In this document: positions 14,614-23,721 of the stretch, in pieces
Numbering within the stretch: the first letter of the stretch is position 1
Layout: the number at the start of each line of letters is the position of its first letter
NCBI GenBank assembly: GCA_031261085.1
Contig: JAISKB010000023.1
Location: 60,343 to 124,342, forward strand
Length of the DNA: 64,000 nt
Direction of reading: 5' to 3'
From: Christensenellaceae bacterium
Lineage (GTDB): Bacteria > Bacillota > Clostridia > Christensenellales > CAG-138
Program-made: the position numbers and the translations under genes
Notes under the pieces: generated by a model
Seen by the model: the letters and a program-made list of their open reading frames with translations, nothing else
The model's database searches: none
Told to the model about the DNA's origin: nothing

Positions 14614-14701
14614 TTTTTGTATTATTCATTATTCATCAGGGCGCGAAGCGACCGACTTCATTATTCATTTTTTCATTAAACTCCCGCTCGAAAGCGGCAT
14701 C

Positions 14702-14724
14702 TTTTTCAAAGTACCCTGCCATTT
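14702..14724 (+). repeat. Unit-end motif, copy 3
   Basis: TTTTTCAAAGTACCCTGCCA then TTT, after the hairpin CCGCT-CGAA-AGCGG and CATC. It marks the right limit of the repetitive accessory DNA. Confidence 0.6.
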
Positions 14725-14732
14725 TCTACAGA

Positions 14733-14765
14733 TATCGAACCTTCATTTGAGGGTTCGATTTTTAT
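14733..14765 (+). terminator. Terminator at the right end of the island
   Basis: ATCGAACC pairs with GGTTCGAT around a short loop, followed by TTTTATT. It may be the original distal terminator downstream of tmRNA. Confidence 0.7.
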
Positions 14766-14869
14766 TGGGCTGCTCCATCAAAAATCCTTTGGGCAAACAC
14801 CCATTGCTTCAAAAATGGCTTTGCTGCAACAAGCGTAATCCTGCGAGGATATTTCTTAGACAGCCAAAA

Positions 14870-14896
14870 GCCCGGAGCACTGCGCTCCGGGCCTTT
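14870..14896 (-). terminator. Bidirectional terminator after xylA
   Basis: GCCCGGAGC and GCTCCGGGC form a perfect 9-bp stem with a 5-nt loop, with AAAA on the left and TTTT on the right. It can stop transcription from xylA and from the island. Confidence 0.85.
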
Positions 14897-14928
14897 TGTT
14901 TAAAACGAAGATTTCGTTTGTATCGAGC

Positions 14929-16236
14929 CTACCCAAATAGGATGTTGTTCATCATCGCTTCCAGGTATTCCTGTCGGCCGCTCTCCACCTCGATGGCGCT
15001 CAGTCCTTCGGCATAAGCGGCCAGCGCGGCCAGGTCGGTGGTGCCATCCACGATCTGTTTGCCGATGCCGCTCTTGTAGCTGCGGTAGCGGTCCGCCACA
15101 AACGCGTCGATGCGGCCATCCTCCACCAGCTTGTAAGCCAGCTCCAAGCCCAGCGCAAAGGCATCCATGCCCGCGATGTACGAAAGCAGTATATCCTCCA
15201 GCGTGTTGGAAGCGCGGCGCGTTTTGGCGTCAAAATTGAGGCCGCCGTTTGTAAACCCACCCGCCTGAATCACCTCATACATGCACAGCGTGGTATCGTA
15301 TACGTTGGTGGGGAATTGGTCGGTATCCCACCCCAGCAGCATGTCGCCCTGGTTGGCGTCTATAGAGCCGAAGGCCCCGTTTACAACGGCGGTACGCAGC
15401 TCATGCTGAAAGGTGTGGCCGGCCAGCGTGGCATGGTTCGCCTCGATATTGAGTTTGAAATCGCCCAGCAGGTCATACTTGCGCAGGAAGTTCGCGCAGG
15501 TAGCCGCATCGAAGTCATATTGGTGCTTGGTGGGTTCTTTGGGCTTGGGTTCAAGATAAAAATCGCCCGCAAAGCCATTTTTACGCCCATAATCCCGCGC
15601 CATTTTCAGGAACCGGGCAAGGTTGTCTAGCTCCAGCCCCATATCCGTATTGAGCAGCGTGTCGTAGCCTTCACGCCCGCCCCAGAACACATAACCCGTG
15701 GCCCCCAGCTTAATAGCCGCATCGATGCTGGCCTTCACCTTGGCTGCCGCCGCCGCAAACACATCGGCATTGCACGAGGTGGCCGCGCCCGCCATAAACC
15801 GCTTGTCGCTGAAATTGTTGGCCGTGACCCACAGCGTTTTTTTGTTATGCTTCTTTTGCAGGTCATAAATGTAGTCTACCATCTGCCTAAAGTTGGCGAT
15901 GCTCTCCTTTAGCGTTTCACCCTCCGGCGCAATATCTATATCGTGGAAGCAGTAATACTCCAGGCTCAGCTTATCCATCAGGTCAAAGGCAAAATCCGCC
16001 TTGGCACGGTATACCTCCATCGGATCCGTTTTGCCAAAGCTCTTATCCAACGTGGCGCTGCCAAACATATCCGTGCCCCCGGCATTGATGGTATGCCAGT
16101 AGCTCATGGCAAATTTGAGGTGGGCTTTCAGGGGCTTACCATGCAGCACCTTATCCGGGTCATAATAATGAAAAACAAAGGGATCGTTGGATTTAGGGTC
16201 GTATGGGATTTTTTTTACAGCTGCATAGGATTTCAT
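14929..16236 (-). CDS. xylA: Xylose isomerase
   Basis: A 435-residue protein of the standard class II xylose isomerase length. Conserved segments include [18 protein letters not shown], the catalytic-site [42 protein letters not shown], and the metal ligands in [19 protein letters not shown] and GSIDANQGD. It interconverts D-xylose and D-xylulose in the cytoplasm. GGAGGT lies 9 bp before the ATG. It is the last gene of the xylose cluster but has its own promoter and palindromic operator at 16403-16459, so it can be controlled separately. Confidence 0.97.
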   Translation of the reverse strand: MKSYAAVKKIPYDPKSNDPFVFHYYDPDKVLHGKPLKAHLKFAMSYWHTINAGGTDMFGSATLDKSFGKTDPMEVYRAKADFAFDLMDKLSLEYYCFHDIDIAPEGETLKESIANFRQMVDYIYDLQKKHNKKTLWVTANNFSDKRFMAGAATSCNADVFAAAAAKVKASIDAAIKLGATGYVFWGGREGYDTLLNTDMGLELDNLARFLKMARDYGRKNGFAGDFYLEPKPKEPTKHQYDFDAATCANFLRKYDLLGDFKLNIEANHATLAGHTFQHELRTAVVNGAFGSIDANQGDMLLGWDTDQFPTNVYDTTLCMYEVIQAGGFTNGGLNFDAKTRRASNTLEDILLSYIAGMDAFALGLELAYKLVEDGRIDAFVADRYRSYKSGIGKQIVDGTTDLAALAAYAEGLSAIEVESGRQEYLEAMMNNILFG

Positions 16237-16402
16237 ATATATTATACCTCCGTTGATTAATCTAAAATTTACAGTGGGTATTGCCGCCGCCTTATGGCGC
16301 TATGTGGTGCGGCAAAAAATAATTTCGGCGCGGCATGATGGGTTTTGCCGCAAGCACTTAAAAACAAGGAAAAGACGTGCAATAAGCCAATGGAGTTCGC
16401 TT

Positions 16403-16418
16403 TTGTGCTCGAGCACAA
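16403..16418. promoter_or_regulatory. Operator of the xylA promoter
   Basis: TTGTGCTCGAGCACAA is a perfect 16-bp palindrome located about 10-25 bp downstream of the xylA -10 box, a roadblock position. The same GTGCTCGAGCAC core recurs upstream of the sugar-binding protein gene, which marks a shared LacI-type regulator. Confidence 0.75.
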
Positions 16419-16428
16419 CAATGTGGTT

Positions 16429-16459
16429 ATAGTATTGCACAGTCCAAAGTGGATGTCAA
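16429..16459 (-). promoter_or_regulatory. xylA promoter
   Basis: On the minus strand TTGACA (16454-16459) is followed after 17 bp by AATACT (16431-16436), or after 19 bp by TACTAT (16429-16434). It is 190 bp upstream of xylA. The rest of 16237-16561 shows no gene. Confidence 0.7.
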
Positions 16460-16561
16460 GCGCTTGTGATTGCGGTATAAAAATGGGGATACACGCTGCG
16501 GTATATGCGATAAACGGGCGCGTCCGCCGGGTAAGGCGGCAATATGTCCACCGACGGGAAG

Positions 16562-17596
16562 CTAGGGATCGAGCAGGTTTTCGCTTATCTTAATCACCGC
16601 GTTGGATAGCCAATCCTCCGGCATATTCTGCTTATCCGAAACGAAATGCTCGAACAGCGCGTTAATCGCGCGGAGACCCTGCTGCTCCGGCTCCTGACAA
16701 ACGGTAAAGTCGATGATGCCCTTTTGCATGTATTTGCGGGTTGTGGGCACATCATCGTGCGAAATCACATAGAGGCTCTGCTTGCGGTTCAGCTCCTCGA
16801 TGGCCTGGCACACGCCCGCTACGCCCGCCGCCACGCTGTATACGCAGTTGATGCCGGCGTGCTCCTTCAGCTCGTGCAGCACCTTCTCGTAAGCGAGGCC
16901 CTCGTTATCCAGCGATTCGAGCGTAGCGGCCACGCGATGGGGCGCCCGCTTGGCGTCCAGCGCCGCTAAAAAGCCCTGTATGCGCTCGTTGTGGCCCTTC
17001 ATTTTTAAGGAACCCGTTACCAGCAGTATGTTTAAATCCTCCGTGGTCATTTTGGAAAGCAGGCCCGCCGCGGTCCTGCCGCTTTGCAGGTAATCGCAGC
17101 CTATATAGCACAGCCGCTTGGTTTGGCTCACATCGGTATTCACGGTCACCACCGGGATGCCCGCGGCGATAATTTCATCGAGGCAGGCGCGTATTTCGGG
17201 AATATCCACGGTGGATACGCACAGCGCGCTGCAGTTCGCTTTCACCAAGCGGCGTATTTCGCGTATGTGCTCCAACGGGTCATATCCCGCTACTTCGGTG
17301 ATGGTAAGGGATACGCCAAAATCGCAAAGGCTGGTTTCGGCTTCGCGCATGCCGCGTATCACGGCCTCAAAAAACGGGTTGCCTACACTCGGCAAAAAGC
17401 AGCCTATCAGCAGGGGCTGTTTTTTTGCGGCCAGCATCTTGCCCGCGCGGTTTGGCACATATCCCATATCGCGGGCAGCCGTGCGCACCAGCTCGGCAAT
17501 TTGCGGCTTTACGCCGGGCCGGTTGTGCAACACGCGGTCCACCGTGCCACGGGAGACCCCGGTCGCATCCGCAATTTGTTTAATGGTAACGGCCAA
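16562..17596 (-). CDS. LacI-family transcriptional regulator of the xylose cluster
   Basis: A 344-residue protein with an N-terminal LacI helix-turn-helix (TIKQIADATGVSRGTVDRVL, hinge NRAGKMLAAKK) and a periplasmic-binding-type sugar-sensing domain. The effector part resembles the branch with LPSVGNPFFEAVIRG, typical of sugar-responsive regulators. The start is TTG at 17596 with GGAGG about 10 bp upstream. It lies between xylulokinase and xylose isomerase in the same orientation. The GTGCTCGAGCAC palindromes before xylA and before the binding-protein gene are the probable operators. Xylose as inducer is inferred from the neighbours. Confidence 0.9.
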   Translation of the reverse strand: MAVTIKQIADATGVSRGTVDRVLHNRPGVKPQIAELVRTAARDMGYVPNRAGKMLAAKKQPLLIGCFLPSVGNPFFEAVIRGMREAETSLCDFGVSLTITEVAGYDPLEHIREIRRLVKANCSALCVSTVDIPEIRACLDEIIAAGIPVVTVNTDVSQTKRLCYIGCDYLQSGRTAAGLLSKMTTEDLNILLVTGSLKMKGHNERIQGFLAALDAKRAPHRVAATLESLDNEGLAYEKVLHELKEHAGINCVYSVAAGVAGVCQAIEELNRKQSLYVISHDDVPTTRKYMQKGIIDFTVCQEPEQQGLRAINALFEHFVSDKQNMPEDWLSNAVIKISENLLDP

Positions 17597-17670
17597 AGCT
17601 CTATGCCTCCAAAGAATTCAATTTCAATGCTATCATACCAAATATGCCGCGCTTCCGCCAGCCGTGCGGC

Positions 17671-19197
17671 CTACAACGACGCAAGCGCGCCAAAGCTTTC
17701 TTGCAGGGCGGGGTATAGCTTGCAGTATAGCGCATAGTAAGGCGCATAGGCCGGGCCATCCGCACCGTTTGGCGGCAGGGGCGCGTTTTCGCGGATTACC
17801 TGTGCGCAGGCTTCCGGTACGCTTTTATATATGCCCGCGCCCGTGCCCGCAAGCAGCGCCGCGCCCAGCGCGGGGCTTTCGGGCGAGGAGGCGATGGTGG
17901 CCACCTCGCAGCCATATACATCCGCCAGCATCTGCCGCCAAAACGGGCTGCGCGCGCCGCCGCCGCAGGCCAGCATATGCTTGGGCGCAACGCCCAGCTC
18001 CCGCAAAACATCGAGGCACTGGCGCTGGGAGAAGGTGACGCCCTCCATCACCGCGCGAAGCATATCATACTTGGTATGCATGGCCGAAAGGCCGATGAAC
18101 GCGCCGCGGGCGTCCGCATCCAGCAGCGGGGAGCGTTCTCCCATCAAATATGGCAGGAACAGCAGCCGGTTGCTGCCGATGGGCGCGCGCGCGGCCTGCC
18201 GGTTTAAAATGTCATATACATCTATGCCCAGGCCGGCGGCGGCCTGCGCCTCGGCGGCAAAAAAGCCATCCTTAAACCATTTGAGTGAAAGGCCGGCCGA
18301 AAGCGTGCAGCTCATGAGCGTCCATGCGCCGGGCACCGCGTGGCAGAAGGTATGCACCCGCCCCTTAGGGTCGATGCTGACCTGGTCGCTGTGTGCAAAT
18401 ATAACCCCGGAGGTACCCAAGGTGGTGAAGGCCTTGCCCGCCGATACCACGCCGGTGCCCACGGCGGCCGCCGCGTTATCCCCCGCCCCGCCTACCACCG
18501 GCGTGCCCGCCGCAAGGCCGGTTGCCATCGCGGCTTCTTTGGTTATTTCGCCGGTCACCTCGCAGGATTCATACATTTTGCCCAGCAGCACGCCATCAAT
18601 ATCGAGCTTTTCCAGCACCTCTTGCGACCAGCGGCGGTGGGGCACATCCAGCAGGTTCATGCCCGAGGCATCCGAAACCTCGGTGGCAAACGCGCCGGTG
18701 AGCTTATAGCGAATATAATCCTTGGGCAGCAGAATATGCCTGCACGCCGCGTATATATCAGGCTCGTGCTTGCGCACCCATAGTATTTTGCCCGCCGTAA
18801 AGCCGGTTAACGCCGGGTTGGCGGTTATTTCGATAAGCCGTTCCTTGCCCACCAGCCGGGTGATCTCCCGGCATTCCTCGCCGGTGCGGCCATCGCACCA
18901 AATGATGGAGCGCCGAAGCGGCGCGCCGCTCTTATCCAGCATCACCAGCCCATGCATCTGGCCGCTCAGGCCCACGCCGCAGATGGCCTTTGGGTCTATC
19001 CCGGCCTTTTCGATAGCCTCGCGTATGGTGTGCGCCGCGCCTTCCCACCAGTCATCGGGATCCTGCTCAGCCCAGCCGTTTTGGGGCTGATAGAGCGGAT
19101 ATTCGGCGGAAGCGGAAGCGATTTGCGCACCCTCTGTATCGAACAGCACGGTTTTTACGCCGGAGGTGCCAATATCCACACCCATTAAGTAAGCCAT
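17671..19197 (-). CDS. xylB: Xylulokinase
   Basis: A 508-residue FGGY-family kinase with the N-terminal phosphate-binding segment MGVDIGTSGVKTVLFDTEG, GLSGQMHGLVMLD, the AGDNAAAAVGTGVV adenosine-site region and ACGGGARSPFWRQMLADVY near the C-terminus. It phosphorylates D-xylulose to xylulose 5-phosphate for the pentose phosphate pathway. GGGAGG precedes the ATG. It is 12 bp after the permease gene and 74 bp before the LacI regulator, in one transcription unit. Length and motifs match xylulokinases well, and the adjacent xylA supports this over other FGGY kinases. Confidence 0.95.
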   Translation of the reverse strand: MAYLMGVDIGTSGVKTVLFDTEGAQIASASAEYPLYQPQNGWAEQDPDDWWEGAAHTIREAIEKAGIDPKAICGVGLSGQMHGLVMLDKSGAPLRRSIIWCDGRTGEECREITRLVGKERLIEITANPALTGFTAGKILWVRKHEPDIYAACRHILLPKDYIRYKLTGAFATEVSDASGMNLLDVPHRRWSQEVLEKLDIDGVLLGKMYESCEVTGEITKEAAMATGLAAGTPVVGGAGDNAAAAVGTGVVSAGKAFTTLGTSGVIFAHSDQVSIDPKGRVHTFCHAVPGAWTLMSCTLSAGLSLKWFKDGFFAAEAQAAAGLGIDVYDILNRQAARAPIGSNRLLFLPYLMGERSPLLDADARGAFIGLSAMHTKYDMLRAVMEGVTFSQRQCLDVLRELGVAPKHMLACGGGARSPFWRQMLADVYGCEVATIASSPESPALGAALLAGTGAGIYKSVPEACAQVIRENAPLPPNGADGPAYAPYYALYCKLYPALQESFGALASL

Positions 19198-19209
19198 AGC
19201 GTCCTCCCG

Positions 19210-20382
19210 TTAAACGGCTTTGCTGCGCTTTTTGGATATGACGTCAAACGCAACGGCCACCAGCAGTACCATGCCCTTTACGAAGCGCTGCCAGTTCGAA
19301 TCGATACCCAGTATGGACATACCGTTGTTGAGTACGCCCATGAATATGGCCCCAATTACGGCCCCGCCCACGGTGCCGGTGCCGCCATAGGCCGAAGCGC
19401 CGCCAATGTAGCAGGAGGCAATCGCGTCCATTTCATAGTTGGTGCCCGCGGTGGGCGCGGCCGAATTAAAGCGGGATACGACCACCAGCGCGGCCAGTGA
19501 GGAGAGGAAACCCATGTTGGTATAAGCGCCAAACAACACCCGGTTCGTGTTGATGCCCGAGAGCTGGGCGGCCTTTTCGTTGCCGCCCATGGCATATAGG
19601 TGCCGGCCCGGCACCGTGCTGGTGGTGTAGTAAATATAGATGAACACCACGATGGCCAGCAATATCAATATGACGGGAATGCCCTTGTGCAGCCCCAGCA
19701 GCCAGGCTATCGCCACCACTACCGCGCACAGGAACAGTAGCTTAAACAGGAACAGGAATATGGATTCGGCGGCATAGCCCTTGCGCTTTTTTTGTATGCG
19801 GCTAAATACCTGCAGCGCGATGGCCAGCACGCAGACGGAAACGGCTACGAGCATGGTCGTGCGGAACACGGTCGCTTTGCTCGCATCCGCGCCCGGAATA
19901 AACGTATTAAAATAGCGGGTATATTCCTCGGGGAAGGGGGATATGGTGAGGCCGCCCAGCGTGACCAGCGCCAAACCGCGCCACACCAGCATGCCGGCCA
20001 GCGTTACAATAAACGCGGGTATGCGCATATACGCTATCCAAAACCCCTGCCATGCGCCGATAGCCGCGCCCAGCAGCAGGCAAATCACAATGGATAAATA
20101 GATGTTCACGCCCTTGGTGACAATCAGCGTGCCGGCCATAGCGCCCACAAACGCCACCACCGAGCCCACCGAAAGGTCGATGTTGCCGCCGGTGAGTATG
20201 CACAGCAGCATGCCCGCGGCCAATATCACCACATAGCTGTTTTGGAAGAACAGGTTGGAGATATTGTTGGGCGCAAACAGCGAGCCCTTGTCGCCCCGCA
20301 CGATGAGGACCTGGAACAAAACCATTACCACGCCCAACGCGATGAGCATGGTGTTCTTTTTGAGGATGTTTTTGGTAGCCAT
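19210..20382 (-). CDS. Sugar ABC transporter permease (XylH/GguB-like)
   Basis: A 390-residue polytopic membrane protein with about ten hydrophobic segments and the GGNIDLSVGSVVAFVGAMAG motif of BPD_transp_2 family permeases. Later conserved parts are YAMGGNEKAAQLSGIN and IASCYIGGASAYGGTGTV. It forms the membrane channel for the neighbouring binding protein and ATPase. The ATG at 20382 has AAGGAG upstream; longer in-frame extensions run into the previous gene and are not supported. The ATPase gene ends 5 bp before it, so translation is probably coupled. Confidence 0.92.
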   Translation of the reverse strand: MATKNILKKNTMLIALGVVMVLFQVLIVRGDKGSLFAPNNISNLFFQNSYVVILAAGMLLCILTGGNIDLSVGSVVAFVGAMAGTLIVTKGVNIYLSIVICLLLGAAIGAWQGFWIAYMRIPAFIVTLAGMLVWRGLALVTLGGLTISPFPEEYTRYFNTFIPGADASKATVFRTTMLVAVSVCVLAIALQVFSRIQKKRKGYAAESIFLFLFKLLFLCAVVVAIAWLLGLHKGIPVILILLAIVVFIYIYYTTSTVPGRHLYAMGGNEKAAQLSGINTNRVLFGAYTNMGFLSSLAALVVVSRFNSAAPTAGTNYEMDAIASCYIGGASAYGGTGTVGGAVIGAIFMGVLNNGMSILGIDSNWQRFVKGMVLLVAVAFDVISKKRSKAV

Positions 20383-20387
20383 AGTTG

Positions 20388-21923
20388 TTACGCTCCTTTG
20401 CCAGATTGGAGTATGGTTGCCATAATGCGTTCTTGGTTGGCCTCCGCCTGCATCAGCTCGCCCACGATGCGTCCCTCGTTCATCACATAGATACGGTCGC
20501 ACATGCCAATGATTTCGGGCAGCTCGCTCGAAAGTATGAGCACGGATTTACCCTCGGCCACAAGCTGGTTGATAATAAGATATATTTCGTATTTTACGCC
20601 CACGTCGATGCCGCGGGTAGGTTCATCGAGTATGAGTATCTCGGGCTCGGCAAACATCCATTTGCTGAGCAGTACCTTTTGCTGGTTGCCGCCCGAAAGG
20701 CTGCCCACCTGCTGGTCTATCCCCGAACACTTGGTGCGCAATTTATCGGCATATTCGCGCGCTACCTGATTTTCCATATCCTTATTGAGCACCTTGTTGT
20801 GGCTCACCTTGGAGAGCATGGCCAGCGTGGTGTTTTCGCGTATGGGCATGCCCAGCACCAGCCCGCTGGTTTTTCGATCCTCTGTCACATAGGCGATTTT
20901 ATGATCTATGGCCGCCTTGGCGCTGTTCAAATGCGTCTCTTTACCGTTGAGCAGCAGCGTGCCGGATATATTGCGCCCGTAGCTTTTGCCGAATATGCTC
21001 ATGGCCAGCTCGGTGCGGCCCGCGCCCATCAAGCCGCTTATGCCCACGACCTCGCCGCGGCGCAGCTTGATGTTCACGTTATCACATACCTTTTGGTTCT
21101 CGTTGAGCGGATGATATACCGTCCAATCCCGCACCTCGAGTATGACCTCGCCCTCCCGCTTTTCCCGCGAGGGGAAGCGGTTGGAAAGCTCCCGCCCTAC
21201 CATGCCGCGTATGATGCGCGCCTCGCTGCAATCATCCACGCCCTTGGTTAAGGTCTCTATGGTAGCGCCGTCCCGCAGGATGGTTATCTTATCGGCCACA
21301 TATTCTATATCGCTCAGTTTATGCGATATGATGATAATGGTCATGCCCTGCCGCTTAAACCGCAGCAGCAAGTCCAAAAGGCGCTTGGAATCATCTTCGT
21401 TGAGGGAAGCGGTGGGTTCGTCGAGTATGAGAAACTTCGCGGCCTTGCCCATCGCTTTGGCGATTTCCACCAGCTGCTGCTTGCCCACGCCAATATCCTT
21501 AATCAGCGTATGCGGGTCTTCATGCAGGCCCACCAAGCTCAAAAGCTCCGCCGCTTTATGGTAAGTTTCGTTCCAGTTCACGCGCAAAACATTGCCGCGC
21601 TCCCGGCCCAAAAACATGTTTTCACCTATAGATAAATACGGCACCAGCGCAAGCTCTTGATGGATGATGGCGATGCCGGCCTTTTCGCTGTCTTTGATGG
21701 TATGGAATTTGCAGATGTTTCCATCGAACACGATATCCCCTTCATAGCTCCCATATGGGTATATGCCGCTGAGCACATTCATGAGGGTGGATTTGCCCGC
21801 GCCGTTTTCGCCGATCAGGGCGTGTATTTCGCCCTCCTCCACCTGAAGATTTACATCGTCCAGCGCGCGGGTGCCGGGAAACAGCTTGGTGATATGCTTC
21901 ATTTCGAGCAGATAGTTTGCCAA
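20388..21923 (-). CDS. Sugar ABC transporter ATPase with two nucleotide-binding domains (XylG/GguA-like)
   Basis: A 511-residue protein with duplicated ABC domains. The first has [16 protein letters not shown] and [14 protein letters not shown]. The second has [32 protein letters not shown] and [14 protein letters not shown]. This is the CUT2-type ATPase that powers pentose/hexose uptake. The start codon is TTG at 21923 with GGGAGG 8 bp upstream. It lies between the binding-protein gene and the permease. Both Walker B motifs are complete, unlike the second ATPase of this window at 42106-43596. Confidence 0.93.
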   Translation of the reverse strand: MANYLLEMKHITKLFPGTRALDDVNLQVEEGEIHALIGENGAGKSTLMNVLSGIYPYGSYEGDIVFDGNICKFHTIKDSEKAGIAIIHQELALVPYLSIGENMFLGRERGNVLRVNWNETYHKAAELLSLVGLHEDPHTLIKDIGVGKQQLVEIAKAMGKAAKFLILDEPTASLNEDDSKRLLDLLLRFKRQGMTIIIISHKLSDIEYVADKITILRDGATIETLTKGVDDCSEARIIRGMVGRELSNRFPSREKREGEVILEVRDWTVYHPLNENQKVCDNVNIKLRRGEVVGISGLMGAGRTELAMSIFGKSYGRNISGTLLLNGKETHLNSAKAAIDHKIAYVTEDRKTSGLVLGMPIRENTTLAMLSKVSHNKVLNKDMENQVAREYADKLRTKCSGIDQQVGSLSGGNQQKVLLSKWMFAEPEILILDEPTRGIDVGVKYEIYLIINQLVAEGKSVLILSSELPEIIGMCDRIYVMNEGRIVGELMQAEANQERIMATILQSGKGA

Positions 21924-22013
21924 GTGTAAAACCTCCCTGTCGTATCGGATTGGAAAAGTATAGGTGAATTATATAGGATTTTTTACGCAATAGCTACCCT
22001 TGTTGCTAAACAA

Positions 22014-22035
22014 GAGGCGCGCGTTTGCGCGCCTC
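22014..22035 (-). other. Intercistronic hairpin after the sugar-binding protein gene
   Basis: GAGGCGCGC and GCGCGCCTC form a perfect 9-bp stem. There is only TTGTTT after it, so it may be a leaky terminator or a 3' stabiliser that lets the binding protein be made in excess of the ATPase and permease. Confidence 0.6.
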
Positions 22036-22060
22036 CTGCATGGGTGCGTGATGACAATCT

Positions 22061-23194
22061 TTATGCGAGGTCTCCCTCGGCATAATAGCCGCTGTCGATC
22101 AGCAGTTCTTTATAGTTGTCTACCGTGGCAAATACCGGGTCGCACAGGAAGGACGGGATGAAGCCGGTGCCATTATCGTAGGTGGTGGTATCGTTGACTT
22201 CGACATCGCTGCCCTTTAGGATGGAGTCCACCATCTTAACGACCTGCCCTGCAAGGGTGCGGGTATCCTTAAACACGGACATGCTCTGTATGCCGGCGAT
22301 CATGTTCTTCACGGCGGGCTTATCGCAATCCTGACCGGTGAGCAGGGGGAAGTTATCCTTGGTGTAACCGGCCGCGACCAGCGCGTTGGTGATGCCGTTG
22401 GCAACGGAATCGTTGGAGGAAAGTACCGCATCCAGCTTGGTGCCATCCGGGCCATAGCCTTGCGCGGAGATTAAGTTTTCCATCCGCTTTTGGGATTCTT
22501 CGGTGGACCAGTTGGGCGTGGCGCACTGCGCGAGGGTGACTTGCCCGCTCTTCACGACCAGCTTGCCGCTGTCGATGTAGGGCTGCAGTATGCTCATAGC
22601 GCCGCCAAAGAAGAAGTTCACGTTGTTATCATCGGAAGAACCGGTGAACAGCTCGATGTTGAACGGGCCTGCCGCGTTGTCGAGATCCAGCGTATCGCGG
22701 ATGAAGCCGCCCTGGAAGGTGCCGACCTTATAGTTATCGAAGGTGGCATAATAGCTGACGGCATCGCTGTTCATAATCAGGCGGTCATAAGCGATAACGG
22801 GGATGCTCTGCTCTTTGGCAGTTTTCAGCACTTCGGTGAGGGAGGAACCATCGATCGCCGCGATAACCAGCACCTTGCAGCCGCCGGTAATCATGTTCTC
22901 GATTTGCGCAACCTGGGTGGGGATGTCGTTGTCGCCGCCAAACTGCAGGTCGACTTCATAGCCGGCCGCTTCGAGCTGCTGTTTCATGTTGGCGCCATCC
23001 TGGTTCCAGCGCTGCAGGCTTTGGGTAGGCATCGATACGCCGACCTTAACGGCAGCGGGGGCGGCGGGCGCGGCAGGGGCAGCGGGTTCTGCCGGAGCAG
23101 CGGGGGTGGTGGGTTCGGCAGCGGGCGCGCTACCGCAAGCAGCGGCGGTGAGCACCATTGCCAGAACGAGAAGCAGAGCAAACAATTTCTTCAT
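22061..23194 (-). CDS. Sugar-binding lipoprotein of a CUT2 ABC importer (ChvE/XylF-like)
   Basis: A 377-residue protein with a lipoprotein signal (MKKLFALLLVLAMVLTAAAC, Cys20) and a Pro/Ala-rich linker to about residue 50. A periplasmic-binding protein of the ChvE type follows: VGVSMPTQSLQRWNQDG, VIAAIDGSSLTEVLKTAKEQ, IPVIAYDRLI and TGQDCDKPAVKNMIAG. ChvE-like proteins bind several pentoses and hexoses; xylose is the likely ligand here. The ATG at 23194 has AAGGAG upstream. It is the first gene of the xylose operon and has a strong promoter and two operators in its long leader. Confidence 0.93.
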   Translation of the reverse strand: MKKLFALLLVLAMVLTAAACGSAPAAEPTTPAAPAEPAAPAAPAAPAAVKVGVSMPTQSLQRWNQDGANMKQQLEAAGYEVDLQFGGDNDIPTQVAQIENMITGGCKVLVIAAIDGSSLTEVLKTAKEQSIPVIAYDRLIMNSDAVSYYATFDNYKVGTFQGGFIRDTLDLDNAAGPFNIELFTGSSDDNNVNFFFGGAMSILQPYIDSGKLVVKSGQVTLAQCATPNWSTEESQKRMENLISAQGYGPDGTKLDAVLSSNDSVANGITNALVAAGYTKDNFPLLTGQDCDKPAVKNMIAGIQSMSVFKDTRTLAGQVVKMVDSILKGSDVEVNDTTTYDNGTGFIPSFLCDPVFATVDNYKELLIDSGYYAEGDLA

Positions 23195-23247
23195 GAAAAT
23201 TTTACACTCCTTACCATTTAGTTTTTTGCCAGAGGCAAAACTTAAAC

Positions 23248-23261
23248 CGTGCTCGAGCACG
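23248..23261. promoter_or_regulatory. Xylose-regulon operator 2 (leader)
   Basis: CGTGCTCGAGCACG is a perfect 14-bp palindrome with the same core as the xylA operator. It lies about 55 bp upstream of the binding-protein start codon. Confidence 0.75.
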
Positions 23262-23409
23262 ACCTTTAACATGATAAAACGCGCGGGGTTAATAGGATAA
23301 AAACTTTGGGGGAACCTCCTGCGGCTATCCGGGCCTGGTGGCCTGTTGCACCGGCGTGCACCGCAATTATATAGAATACCTGAGTTGAAAAGCAACCTGT
23401 TCCGTCATT

Positions 23410-23425
23410 CCGTGCTCGTGCACGG
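23410..23425. promoter_or_regulatory. Xylose-regulon operator 1 (promoter-proximal)
   Basis: CCGTGCTCGTGCACGG has perfect 6-bp outer arms and a 4-bp imperfect centre. It begins about 15 bp downstream of the -10 box, the same geometry as at xylA. Confidence 0.7.
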
Positions 23426-23439
23426 TTTCTGGTAACATC

Positions 23440-23468
23440 ATCATATCCCTTTGTTGCACAAATGTCAA
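23440..23468 (-). promoter_or_regulatory. Promoter of the xylose transport operon
   Basis: On the minus strand TTGACA (23463-23468) and TATGAT (23440-23445) are separated by 17 bp. The predicted leader is about 240 nt. The rest of 23195-23721 contains two operators and a terminator but no gene. Confidence 0.8.
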
Positions 23469-23606
23469 TATGGGTTGTAAATATTTTTTTAGATTTCCCA
23501 AATTAGAAATTCGCGCAATACGAAAGGGAATAACCAATGCCGCCCGTTGCCAAGTGCGGTCGATAAGGGCCGACATGGGTTCTATTTTTTGCTGCTGAAG
23601 CCATAG

Positions 23607-23646
23607 ATAAAAAAAGCCGTTGTCCCTTGCGAAACAATGGCTTTAC
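23607..23646 (-). terminator. Terminator after the SorC-type regulator gene
   Basis: On the minus strand AAAGCCATTGT and ACAACGGCTTT pair with one mismatch, followed by TTTTT. Confidence 0.75.
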
Positions 23647-23721
23647 TTCATCGGCTAAGCTTGATTTTTGTTGAATTGTTTATTTTTTCTGTAGGTCAAC
23701 ACACAAGCATATGCGAAGCTC

